In this document: piece by piece, positions 1 to 6,565 of the stretch
How positions within the stretch are numbered: the stretch's first letter is position 1
Layout of the letters: every line of letters starts with the position of its first letter
Assembly (NCBI GenBank): GCA_041658605.1
Contig: JBAZZU010000043.1
Location: forward strand, 1-13,866
Length of the DNA stretch: 13,866 nucleotides
From: JBAZWE01 sp041658605
Lineage (GTDB): Bacteria > Actinomycetota > Thermoleophilia > BMS3ABIN01
Reading direction: 5' to 3'
Made by a program: the position numbers and the translations under genes
Notes under the pieces: model-generated
What the model was told of the DNA's origin: nothing
The model's input: the letters and a program-made list of their open reading frames with translations, nothing else
Databases searched by the model: none

Positions 1-60
1 CACATATCGATAAAACTACTAAGAATACGCTAAAGGTTTTGTTTGACGCGGTCGACAATT

Positions 61-157
61 GTTCAAATGAATCATACGAAATGGCAAACCCGCCGCGAGA
101 CGGGGGCGCAAAGCCAGGGGTCTCACGAAGACAGCCCAGCTGCCGAAGCTTTTGAAC
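61..157 (+). promoter_or_regulatory. Cyclic-di-GMP-I (GEMM) riboswitch aptamer
   Basis: The class I c-di-GMP consensus blocks are present in order: GGCAAACC at 83-90, CGCAAAGCC at 107-115, and GCTGCCGA at 139-146. P2 is CCCG 89-92 with CGGG 101-104, capped by a GCGA tetraloop (95-98) closed by C94-G99. This is the GNRA loop the family docks into the P3 receptor. P3 is GGG 117-119 with CCC 135-137 plus GTCT 120-123 with AGAC 129-132. P1 is GGCA 83-86 with TGCC 141-144, and an outer 7-bp helix GTTCAAA 61-67 with TTTGAAC 151-157 closes the fold. Known family role: binding of the second messenger c-di-GMP alters transcription or translation downstream. It sits about 180 nt before the WxL-like gene at 338. 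No convincing promoter could be picked in 1-60. Confidence 0.9.
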
Positions 158-212
158 GCAAGCTCTTAGGTTTTGGGAACTGGGTAATTTTTTTGCCCCA
201 ACCGGCGAGTAC

Positions 213-255
213 AAGCTCAATTGCTTTGGAATTTTTCAAAGTAGCTGAGCTTTTT
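213..255 (+). terminator. Intrinsic terminator in the riboswitch expression platform
   Basis: A two-step hairpin is visible. The outer stem is AAGCTCA 213-219 with TGAGCTT 246-252. The inner stem is CTTTG 224-228 with CAAAG 237-241, and a T run follows (251-255). It lies between the c-di-GMP aptamer and the first gene, so it is the natural on/off element. A second copy of the 5' arm, AAGCTC at 160-165 just after the aptamer, could pair with GAGCTT 247-252 as an antiterminator. The same 160-164 segment can instead pair with AGCTT 147-151, at the edge of the aptamer. Which state the ligand favours cannot be decided by eye. Confidence 0.65.
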
Positions 256-337
256 ATATAGATGCGACGGGCACGAGGGATGAGGTCAACTATCTTCCGC
301 CTCAGGGGTTGGAAGGCCAATGTGACAAGGGGGTTAC

Positions 338-886
338 ATGATGAGATTCTCTGTAAAAGTAGCAATTCTTTCCGTAACAACGCTGGTGCTGGTACTTGTT
401 CTTGCATCAGCTGTTTACGGGGCTGCGCCAGTCTCCGATCCAGTAACAGTGAACGTCCAGGTGAACGATTTTATTTCAATCAGTAACCCTGGCGACGTTA
501 CATTGGCTGCCATCGCGGGTACGGGTGGCTCATCCGAGAGCAACGCCACCTGGCAGGTAGCGACCAACAATGATGCTGGTTACAAACTGGAAATAGCTGC
601 CACTGGCTCTCCGGCCATGACAAAAGGCACGGATTCTTTCGCAGACTACAGCGGCGTGGGCGTCTGGTCTATACCCGCAGCCCAGTCCGCATTTGGTTTC
701 AGTGTAAATAACACAAGCAGCTACCAGGGTTTTACCGGAGCGATCCCGATTCAGGTTCGCAATTCAACTAACGAAACGGCAGGTGAAGATACGATAATAA
801 ACTTCAAGGCCGAGGTTGGCGCCAGCCACCTGCAGGCCAGCGGAGCCTACTCCGCTAACCTTACAGTTACCGCAACAACGCTGTAA
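338..886 (+). CDS. Small secreted WxL-like surface protein
   Basis: This is a 182-residue exported protein under the c-di-GMP riboswitch. The AAGGGGG site (327-333) serves either ATG 338 or ATG 341; the second has the better spacing, and the start shown is the longer. Residues 1-29 are a signal peptide with a long hydrophobic core and a probable cut near AVYG-A. The mature 150 residues are beta-rich and low in charge, with W-x-V at 72-74 and W-x-I at 110-112, and end in an alternating strand (YSANLTVTATTL). That layout resembles WxL-domain wall-binding proteins, in which a domain binds peptidoglycan non-covalently. The segment VNVQVNDFISIS (38-49) recurs in the small protein at 2570, and a related C-terminal domain ends the giant protein at 2850-6248. 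There is no TM anchor and no LPxTG. The family assignment is by pattern only; DUF4402-type or camelysin-like beta-sandwiches are alternatives. Confidence 0.7.
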   Translation: MMRFSVKVAILSVTTLVLVLVLASAVYGAAPVSDPVTVNVQVNDFISISNPGDVTLAAIAGTGGSSESNATWQVATNNDAGYKLEIAATGSPAMTKGTDSFADYSGVGVWSIPAAQSAFGFSVNNTSSYQGFTGAIPIQVRNSTNETAGEDTIINFKAEVGASHLQASGAYSANLTVTATTL

Positions 887-928
887 CTGTAACTAAAACC
901 ACATAGCAACACGTCAAACGCAAAACTT

Positions 929-966
929 GGCTGAAGTCCTCTACGCGAGAGGGCTTCAGCCTTTTT
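929..966 (+). terminator. Strong intrinsic terminator after the WxL-like gene
   Basis: GGCTGAAG 929-936 pairs with CTTCAGCC 954-961, T937-G953 is a wobble, and CCTCT 938-942 pairs with AGAGG 948-952 around a 5-nt loop. TTTTT 962-966 follows. The roughly 14-bp stem ends the riboswitch transcript, so the next gene probably has its own promoter. Confidence 0.92.
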
Positions 967-995
967 CGTGGGATATTAATCACCCTCCTTTAGCC

Positions 996-1024
996 TGCTG
1001 ATGCAGGAAACAATGTAATATAAT
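996..1024 (+). promoter_or_regulatory. Promoter for the DUF916-type gene
   Basis: A perfect TATAAT lies at 1019-1024. The -35 region at 17-nt spacing (TGCTGA, 996-1001) is poor. The predicted start near 1031 gives a leader of about 27 nt with GGAG at 1045-1048 before the TTG start at 1058. It follows directly on the terminator at 929-966, which supports independent transcription. Confidence 0.55.
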
Positions 1025-1057
1025 CGAAGATATCTACTCAAGTCGGAGCAACTTCAA

Positions 1058-2452
1058 TTGGCGGACGCTATCTCATCACCTTTATCAAAAAATGTACCAC
1101 CATTTCTCAGAAAGGCTGCGCCTTTACTAACGACTCGTATTACGTGGCCTGGTAGAATTACCTTCCTCGTCTCCGGTCTGATAATGCTTGTGGTTGCAGG
1201 CGCAGTTTTCACTGCGGACTCCTATGCCTATACCGTCGAACAGCACCCGGACCAGGTGACCGGCCAGTTGGTCGTCTCCCCAACTAAATACGATCTTAAA
1301 ATGAAACCTGGTGAGACTTCCTCCCAGGACATCATTGTCGCCAACAGGACCGGCAAGACCCAGACCATAGAATTCTCCGTGGAAGACTTTGAAGGATCAT
1401 CGGATCCAGCCCAGGCAACCTTTTTTATGGGGGATGAGGACAGTAACTGGGGGGCGCGCCACTGGATCGAGCCGGAAATCAGAAGCATCGTCCTGGACCA
1501 GGGAGAGACAATCACGTTCAGCGCGAAAATTTCTGTTCCCAGAAGTGCTGAAGCAGGAGGCCATTACGCCGCCCTGTTTTCATCATCTGAAATGGAAACT
1601 ACGGATGAACATGGCTCCGCCATCAGCATAACCAGCCGCGTCGGATGCCTTTTTCTAATATCTGTTTCCGGCGATGTCCGGGAGGAAGGCAATATCGGCC
1701 CTATTGAAAAGCCGTCCTTCACCGAGTATGGGCCTCTGGAGATCGGGCTGGTTTTCAACAATACGGGCAATGTACATCTGAAGCCTTCAGGCCGGATAAT
1801 CATCACAAATTTTCTCGGACAGACCATGGCAGAGATTCCCGTCAAGGAATGGGTTGTATTGCCGGAGTCGTCCCGCCGGAACCTGGTGGAATGGGATGAA
1901 CATAACCTGTTTGGCCGCTATACGATCAGGGCGGAGATCACGTATGGCGCGGAGGGTCAGCAGGTAACCGTCTCTGATAGCGTATGGGCCTTGCCATGGA
2001 AGATCGCCCTCGTCGTGGCGGTATCGATCGTCATCTTCATTGTGCTGATATCTTTCCTGGTGCGCAGAAAGAGAGGCAATCGCCGCGAGCTTGAGACAGA
2101 ACTCGAGCGGCTGCGGGGCAAAGACACCGATGTAACCCTGGAGCCTGAGCCGGCGCCAGAAGAGCCCGTACCGGCCACTGATGTCGTAGAGCGCCCGGCC
2201 AACAGGTTGATAGAGCTGAATGTGCTCTTTCCCTCCACCGAGGATTCGAGGGTGATCAATCTCGCTGATCCTGAGATTCAGGAGCTCGTCAGGGATCTTA
2301 TAAACAGCGAGCTTGATCTTGCTCGCGCCTTTATTGAAGAAGGCAATCCCGAGCAAGCTCGTCACGAGCTCCTGGAAGCAAGAAACGCAGCGCGGACGGC
2401 CGGTATGCTGGCTGAAGCAGGCGGCATCGACGACATGCTGCAGTCACTTTAG
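1058..2452 (+). CDS. DUF916-type membrane-anchored surface protein with cytoplasmic helical tail
   Basis: A 464-residue protein starting at TTG 1058, chosen because GGAG (1045-1048) lies 9 nt upstream. Residues 34-53 form an N-terminal hydrophobic segment (signal or anchor). Residues 70-180 form a beta domain opening with VVSPTKYDLKMKPGET, the pattern of DUF916 / WxL-interacting peptidoglycan-binding domains. A second beta domain covers about 195-308, with GNVHLKPSG at 237-245. A transmembrane helix at about 314-335 follows W310-x-L-PWK and is closed by RRKR. The inside tail holds a charged helix (341-353), a Pro/Glu linker (360-380) and a helical end (about 404-464) whose LDLARAFIEEGNPEQARHEL resembles a FimV C-terminal / TPR-like repeat. 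Family knowledge: such proteins bind WxL proteins and wall. The shorter paralogue at 6566-7438 lacks the tail, which suggests this copy links the surface complex to the cytoplasm (inference). Confidence 0.75.
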   Translation: MADAISSPLSKNVPPFLRKAAPLLTTRITWPGRITFLVSGLIMLVVAGAVFTADSYAYTVEQHPDQVTGQLVVSPTKYDLKMKPGETSSQDIIVANRTGKTQTIEFSVEDFEGSSDPAQATFFMGDEDSNWGARHWIEPEIRSIVLDQGETITFSAKISVPRSAEAGGHYAALFSSSEMETTDEHGSAISITSRVGCLFLISVSGDVREEGNIGPIEKPSFTEYGPLEIGLVFNNTGNVHLKPSGRIIITNFLGQTMAEIPVKEWVVLPESSRRNLVEWDEHNLFGRYTIRAEITYGAEGQQVTVSDSVWALPWKIALVVAVSIVIFIVLISFLVRRKRGNRRELETELERLRGKDTDVTLEPEPAPEEPVPATDVVERPANRLIELNVLFPSTEDSRVINLADPEIQELVRDLINSELDLARAFIEEGNPEQARHELLEARNAARTAGMLAEAGGIDDMLQSL

Positions 2453-2477
2453 CAGTCCCCTCCCGCCCGCCACCTCA

Positions 2478-2506
2478 TATACAAATAGCCATTTTAATGA
2501 TATTAT
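2478..2506 (+). promoter_or_regulatory. Candidate extended -10 promoter
   Basis: TATACA (2478-2483, four of six matches to TTGACA), a 17-nt spacer, then TG-A-TATTAT (2498-2506), an extended -10. It sits in the 117-nt gap between the DUF916-type gene and the small secreted gene at 2570. The predicted start is near 2513. Confidence 0.4.
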
Positions 2507-2539
2507 TGCCATGCTTTTTTTAAGGTTAACGAGGTAACG

Positions 2540-2551
2540 ATGCTGGAGTAA
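2540..2551 (+). other. Three-codon ORF / interrupted start of the small secreted gene
   Basis: ATG CTG GAG TAA at 2540-2551 is preceded by a well-spaced GAGG (2531-2534). It is in the same reading frame as the gene at 2570, whose own ATG has no properly spaced ribosome site (nearest GGAG 2545-2548, 21 nt away). Either the original start was 2540 and TAA 2549-2551 is a nonsense change, or this is a minimal leader ORF with reinitiation. Confidence 0.4.
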
Positions 2552-2569
2552 ACAATCAAATTTCCCGCA

Positions 2570-2800
2570 ATGACGGCATGGTCAAAAAGAATACTTATTT
2601 TGTTTTTGCTGCTATGCGGTGTCGTGTTATCTATCTTCGGGCAAACCGCCCTGGCGTCTGATTCGTCTGCTTTTAAAGTAAACCTGCAGGTGATTGACTC
2701 AATATCTGTTTCGATCGATGGCGGGGCTTCGGGTTCGAATGAGGTTATACAGATAGTTGACATTTATTCGGGAGTGACCACTTATATAGTTCTTGATTAG
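2570..2800 (+). CDS. Tiny secreted WxL-like N-terminal fragment protein
   Basis: A 76-residue protein with residues 1-29 as a signal peptide (RILILFLLLCGVVLSIFG core, probable cut ALA-S). The mature part of about 47 residues begins FKVNLQVIDSISVSIDGG, clearly akin to VTVNVQVNDFISISNPG of the protein at 338, and then stops at TAG 2798-2800. It therefore keeps only the first strands of the WxL-like domain. The translation start is weak, with a better Shine-Dalgarno site pointing at an interrupted upstream ATG (2540). It ends 18 nt before a perfect terminator, so the stop is not a trivial frameshift into downstream coding sequence. It may be a decaying paralogue, or a genuine short exported peptide that donates a strand or acts as a subunit. 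Function is not recognised. Confidence 0.5.
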   Translation: MTAWSKRILILFLLLCGVVLSIFGQTALASDSSAFKVNLQVIDSISVSIDGGASGSNEVIQIVDIYSGVTTYIVLD

Positions 2801-2818
2801 TTGATCCATGCCGCGTAG

Positions 2819-2844
2819 CAGCACCTTCGGGTGCTGTTTTTTTT
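2819..2844 (+). terminator. Intrinsic terminator with UUCG tetraloop
   Basis: CAGCACC 2819-2825, TTCG 2826-2829, GGTGCTG 2830-2836, then eight T (2837-2844). It is oriented for the plus strand and ends 5 nt before the stop of the convergent minus-strand gene. The minus side has no T run, so it serves only the rightward transcript. Confidence 0.95.
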
Positions 2845-2849
2845 GTCTA

Positions 2850-5800
2850 CTATTCCGCGTATGCCGTGTAGACGATTGGGACGGAATAACTTCCGGAAAC
2901 AGCCAAGCCTGGAAGCATAAGGCGATAATCGAAGAAATATGATATTCCGTTTGTGGCGCCCTGTCCCGTCGAGATCACGGTTTCGGCGTCAGGAGGCTTG
3001 ACTATCGGAAGCCATGCGCCCGGACCATCGGTGTCCTGTTTCCACGCGAGATTGGATATATATATATAGTTTGCCGGGTTTGTCTGCTCCAGGTCGCCCG
3101 CAGCAGCTACTTTAAGGCCCCACTGGCTGTTGGATTTGATGGTCAGTTTCGAAGCATATTGAGGTGATGCTCCATCACCTACATAGTAAGTGGTGCCCGG
3201 GTTGACGCTTCCGAAGCCTACAGACCCTGTACCTGGGGAGCCGTCGCGGTTATAGGTTTCATTTACCGTTATTGTGATAGTACCCGGGGCCGGGACGTAT
3301 TCGACGGCAAGCTTAGGCCTCAATGCCGGATCGACGCTGTAATCGGAAGAATAGAAACTTTTGTAATCCGTCGCGCTTCCGCTCTCTGATGTCTTCCTGA
3401 TCAATGCCCCGTTGTTGACAACTGTTCCATTTACCCAGTCCTGAACAATACCGGGGACCAGGAAATCAACCCAGTCGGCCGTGGTGGAGGGTGCGTTGGT
3501 TGTGTCCGCTGCTGTTACATTGAAATCTCCGCCAGCAGATATCCATGAAGATGCGCCGTTGGACGTAGTCCATGTGGCGCCGTCGCCGCTGGCCGTTCCG
3601 TTTCCTGTCCCTTCCGTCCATGAACCGGTCGTATAATAAACGCCGAGCTCCGGGGTTGATATATCCGCCTGCGCGTATTGATACAGTGAAATCGTCGCGC
3701 TGTTTATTGTCGATCCGACGGGTATAGATGCAAGGTTGAACTTGAGCAGGCTTCTACGGTTCTCCGCGGAGGACGCATTTTCGCCGGCGTTGATTTCGCT
3801 TGATGAACCGTAGTTGAGGGTTATGCCTGAGCTGGAGATCCAGGTGTCGCTCCCTGCCGCTGAATCAGGCTGAATCGTGATAATCCTGGCGGTCTGGAAA
3901 ACATAATCTCCTGAAACAGTCGGGTTGCCGAGTGGGTCTGTTGAAATCACCCGATAATGATATACGGTGTCCTCTGTAAGTCCGTTAAGAGCAACGCTGT
4001 GCTGATTGCCAAGGGCCGTATCGAGCATGGTACTCGAGCCATAACTGGTTGTCGTGCCGTATTCTACCTGCGAATCGGCCTGTTCATCAGTGGACCATTT
4101 GATGCTGGCGGCAGTGCGTGTGACGTTTTCAGCGCGTACTTCGCCAACCACGGGAGGTGTTGTCTCGGTTCCAAACCATTCTATCGTCAGCTTCGGGCGC
4201 AACGACGGATCTCCGGTAAAGTCCGATGAGTAAAAGCTCTTGGTGTCGCTGACCGCGGGATTTTCCGAGTTCTGCTTGATGATGGCCCCGTAATTGGGTA
4301 TGCCGCCGTTGGATGGTGTCCTGATCCATACCTGTGCCAGGTTGTTTATACTCCACGTTTCCCAGGTGGACACCGAATCGGGCGCGATCACGCTTACGCT
4401 GGGAAAGGCAACATAATCTCCACCGGGTGCCGTCCAGTTTGTAGAGCCATCATATGTGTTCCAGGTGGCGCCGTTGCCGGTGGCTGAACCGGTGCCACTG
4501 CCTTCAACCCAGTCGTGCGACGTGAAATTGTGCAGATCCAGCGTGGTCGTTGAATTGCTTCCCTGCCCCATCTGGTAGAGAGACATGTTGGCGCTCACGA
4601 CGCTGGCGTCCGTCGGAATAGCCGACAGATCGAAATATACAGCGCTTCGCATTGTTCCCAGGTCCGGTGTTGCCATGTCTCCTGCGCTCATCGTCGTATT
4701 CGCTCCCCAGTTCCATGCGGGTTGACCTGTACCGTAATATGTATCCTTGCCCATACCCGGAAACAGCTGGATAACTGTCAGATTTGCTGTCCGGAAACTG
4801 TATTCTGACGATATAGACTGGTTGCTGCTGTTGTCAGTTGAAAGTACCTGGCAGTAGTAGGTTGTCGACGGCTGCAGGCCGGAGAGCGCCTGAGCGTGAG
4901 AGGTAACCATCGCCGGGTTGAGTGTTGTTGTGTTCGTATAGACTCCGGATGAGGTGCCGTAACGCACCTGTGTATCCGACACTTCATCGGTTGTCCAGCT
5001 GATCGCGGTGCTGTTGCTGTTCGTCTGGGAATCCGCCACTCCAGTGATCACCGGCGGATTGTTGTTCACATAGACCTGGCGCAGCACAACGCTCTGGTTT
5101 CCCGGATTGCCGGCGCGGTCGGTGACGGTCAGACGCAGCGTATAGAGTATGTTGTCCGTTAGGCTTGTGGTGTCCCAGTTGCCCAGCGTGCCCGGATTCA
5201 CGGGCGGCATGTTGGTCTGGGAGTTGATGGTTGTCCACGATGAAGGAGACGCACCGGCGCCGTATTCCAGAAGATAATTGTAATAGCTGTATGTATCGTC
5301 TGCTGTCCCGGTTACCGGGACTATACCTTTCACATATGAAGACGCCGCGGGAGAAATTATCGACGCGGTGGGCGGCGAATCGTCGATGAGGATCATACGC
5401 GACATGTCGTAGATGCGCGCTGTTGCGCTACTCATCAGATGAGAATTAATAGAGTACCATTGCCCGTCGGTAAGGCCGGTCGCAGGCAGGGTGAGAGTAT
5501 AACGATGATAATAAGTTGAAACACGGGCATAGTTTGCCATGGTCAGCGATGTACCGGCGCCGGTCACGATGTTCTTCAGGGTGTTGGTCGTATAGGTCAC
5601 GTTGCGGTTAGCGGCAGCACCAAATCCCATTACATTAACAGTGGCCCCCGACCTGAAAGCATATGACTCGTCTGCCGAATTTGGTGGATAATTCTGCGGG
5701 CCGGTCCAGTAGAAGTTCATGAACCTGGCAGCCTGGGTGGTCAGCTTGATCTCGTCTTCAAAAGTGACCTGGTTGCCGCCGTTGATGATCTGCCCGTAAA

Positions 5801-6248
5801 TTCTAAAAGGGTATGTCTGGCTCGCCGGGATGGTGACTGACGAATAATAATCCGAGCCGACCTGGGTCCATACCAGATTGCGGGCGGAGTAGCCGGTAGC
5901 TGGAGGGACCCCGTTGACATTACTTCTGTACAGGTAAAGGTAGCCGGTTCCGGCGTTTATGCGTGTTGTGTGCACTTTTACGTAAACGGTTGCCCCGGAC
6001 GCGAATCTATTGGTGAACTGGTTGCCGCCACCGCTGCACTGGTTTGTTGTGCAGAACTGGATTGTATCGCCGTTGCTGAAAGAATAGCTGCCAGTCGTGT
6101 TTTCTCCGTAAGCTCCCGCTTGATCGACGTACGAATGGAGGATAAATATGGTCAGTGAAAGGGTGGCAAACAACGCGGCGGCCAGGATTGGAAGCGGCCT
6201 GATTCCTCGTTCTCCAAATCTCCTGTGCGATTTTCCGGTAATATCCAT
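2850..6248 (-). CDS. Giant secreted FN3 / DNRLRE surface protein with C-terminal WxL-like domain
   Basis: A 1132-residue exported protein. Residues 1-47 are a signal region with a basic N-terminus, hydrophobic 19-37 and a probable cut near AYG-E. Residues 48-285 form a beta-rich module with two cysteines (C66, C71) that I cannot name. Residues 290-395 look like an Ig-type domain (SPPTASIISP to VTDRAGN). FN3 covers 397-487 and DNRLRE 489-690, followed by a second FN3 (697-787) and DNRLRE (789-985). DNRLRE hallmarks are KDTYYG/SDTWIS, RSAVYFDLSAIP/RRSLLKFNLASIP and SFYSSD..DP.LRPKL. Residues 986-1132 are a WxL-like end: VGFGSVNPGTTY, W1043-G-L, and SYSVPIVYTA. FN3 and DNRLRE are extracellular adhesion or stalk modules; the last domain probably gives non-covalent wall attachment, as no LPxTG is seen. 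The ATG at 6248 has a poor ribosome site: GGGAG, 12 nt upstream, lies inside a small hairpin (6256-6268). It probably shares a unit with the DUF916-type gene upstream. Confidence 0.8.
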   Translation of the reverse strand: MDITGKSHRRFGERGIRPLPILAAALFATLSLTIFILHSYVDQAGAYGENTTGSYSFSNGDTIQFCTTNQCSGGGNQFTNRFASGATVYVKVHTTRINAGTGYLYLYRSNVNGVPPATGYSARNLVWTQVGSDYYSSVTIPASQTYPFRIYGQIINGGNQVTFEDEIKLTTQAARFMNFYWTGPQNYPPNSADESYAFRSGATVNVMGFGAAANRNVTYTTNTLKNIVTGAGTSLTMANYARVSTYYHRYTLTLPATGLTDGQWYSINSHLMSSATARIYDMSRMILIDDSPPTASIISPAASSYVKGIVPVTGTADDTYSYYNYLLEYGAGASPSSWTTINSQTNMPPVNPGTLGNWDTTSLTDNILYTLRLTVTDRAGNPGNQSVVLRQVYVNNNPPVITGVADSQTNSNSTAISWTTDEVSDTQVRYGTSSGVYTNTTTLNPAMVTSHAQALSGLQPSTTYYCQVLSTDNSSNQSISSEYSFRTANLTVIQLFPGMGKDTYYGTGQPAWNWGANTTMSAGDMATPDLGTMRSAVYFDLSAIPTDASVVSANMSLYQMGQGSNSTTTLDLHNFTSHDWVEGSGTGSATGNGATWNTYDGSTNWTAPGGDYVAFPSVSVIAPDSVSTWETWSINNLAQVWIRTPSNGGIPNYGAIIKQNSENPAVSDTKSFYSSDFTGDPSLRPKLTIEWFGTETTPPVVGEVRAENVTRTAASIKWSTDEQADSQVEYGTTTSYGSSTMLDTALGNQHSVALNGLTEDTVYHYRVISTDPLGNPTVSGDYVFQTARIITIQPDSAAGSDTWISSSGITLNYGSSSEINAGENASSAENRRSLLKFNLASIPVGSTINSATISLYQYAQADISTPELGVYYTTGSWTEGTGNGTASGDGATWTTSNGASSWISAGGDFNVTAADTTNAPSTTADWVDFLVPGIVQDWVNGTVVNNGALIRKTSESGSATDYKSFYSSDYSVDPALRPKLAVEYVPAPGTITITVNETYNRDGSPGTGSVGFGSVNPGTTYYVGDGASPQYASKLTIKSNSQWGLKVAAAGDLEQTNPANYIYISNLAWKQDTDGPGAWLPIVKPPDAETVISTGQGATNGISYFFDYRLMLPGLAVSGSYSVPIVYTAYAE
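3294..5060 (-). repeat. Tandem FN3-DNRLRE duplication inside the giant surface protein
   Basis: Codons for residues 397-690 (4179-5060) and 697-985 (3294-4160) encode two diverged copies of the same two-domain unit. Matching pieces include ISWTTDEVSDTQVRYGT with IKWSTDEQADSQVEYGT, GNGATWNTYDGSTNW with GDGATWTTSNGASSW, and DPSLRPKLTIE with DPALRPKLAVE. Each unit is about 290 residues. Confidence 0.85.
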
Positions 6249-6310
6249 TCCTGAAACCGGCTCCCGGTAACTGATTTAATGATCGCCCCGCTTTGGCGCT
6301 CGCCGGGTTT

Positions 6311-6331
6311 AAAAAAGCCAATAAGGCCTTT
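6311..6331 (-). terminator. Terminator-like hairpin in the leader of the giant gene
   Basis: On the minus strand AAAG-(G)-CC pairs with GGCTTT around TTATT (stem arms 6325-6331 and 6314-6319), giving six pairs with one bulged G, and the T run covers 6316-6311. It lies about 10 nt after the structured leader 6342-6473 and 63 nt before the giant gene's ATG, the position of a riboswitch expression platform. The stem is short, so it could be fortuitous. Confidence 0.4.
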
Positions 6332-6341
6332 CTGGTTATCA

Positions 6342-6499
6342 AGTCACCGGGGTTTAATCGGGAGAGTGCATCTGTAATCGCAGCCGGCTCTTCCTCGCCA
6401 GCTTTTTTGCGCTTCGTTTGTCACGCCCGCTACAAATCAATAGAGAGTGATTTGCCTGCCTCCCCCGGTGACTAAAAACTGGCAATCCAGGACAAACGA
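6342..6499 (-). promoter_or_regulatory. Structured leader of unknown type before the giant surface gene
   Basis: This is the 317-nt gap between the second DUF916-type gene (stop 6566) and the giant gene (start 6248). AGTCACCGGGG 6342-6352 and CCCCGGTGACT 6463-6473 form a perfect 11-bp long-range stem. Inside it are two hairpins with 8-nt loops: 6433-6439 with 6448-6454 (7 bp) and 6382-6388 with 6397-6403 (7 bp including one G-T). A 9-bp perfect inverted repeat, 6414-6422 with 6491-6499, interleaves with the long stem, so the two form a pseudoknot or exclude each other. I compared it by eye with the c-di-GMP-I consensus and found no fit. The remainder (6500-6565) shows nothing clear except short palindromes around 6541-6548. 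Confidence 0.5.
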
Positions 6500-6565
6500 T
6501 TCTTGACTTCACGCATACGTCATAACCTTTTATCTCATCCGATCCGGATATGAATCGTCCCGGAT

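Noticed and set aside
182..199. GGGTAA...TTGCCC hairpin as a separate terminator
   Set aside because: The stem includes a G-T pair and consumes the T run itself, leaving no U tail; kept only as part of the alternative pairing note.
43..486. Short plus-strand open frames at 43-261 and 262-486
   Set aside because: The first covers the riboswitch and its terminator, the second overlaps the WxL-like gene out of frame; neither has a ribosome site.
1787..2365. 192-codon minus-strand open frame
   Set aside because: Antisense to the DUF916-type gene, whose signal, TM helix and ribosome site are all coherent.
6382..6408. Plus-strand intrinsic terminator: 7-bp hairpin (6382-6388 with 6397-6403) followed by TTTTTT
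   Set aside because: No plus-strand gene lies upstream for 3.5 kb; the hairpin is better read as part of the minus-strand structured leader.
6375..6458. Second c-di-GMP-I aptamer on the minus strand, suggested by GGCAAATC and GCGCAAA
   Set aside because: The stretch after GGCAAATC forms its own 7-bp hairpin using those bases, the P2 helix cannot close, and the terminal TGCCGA block is absent.
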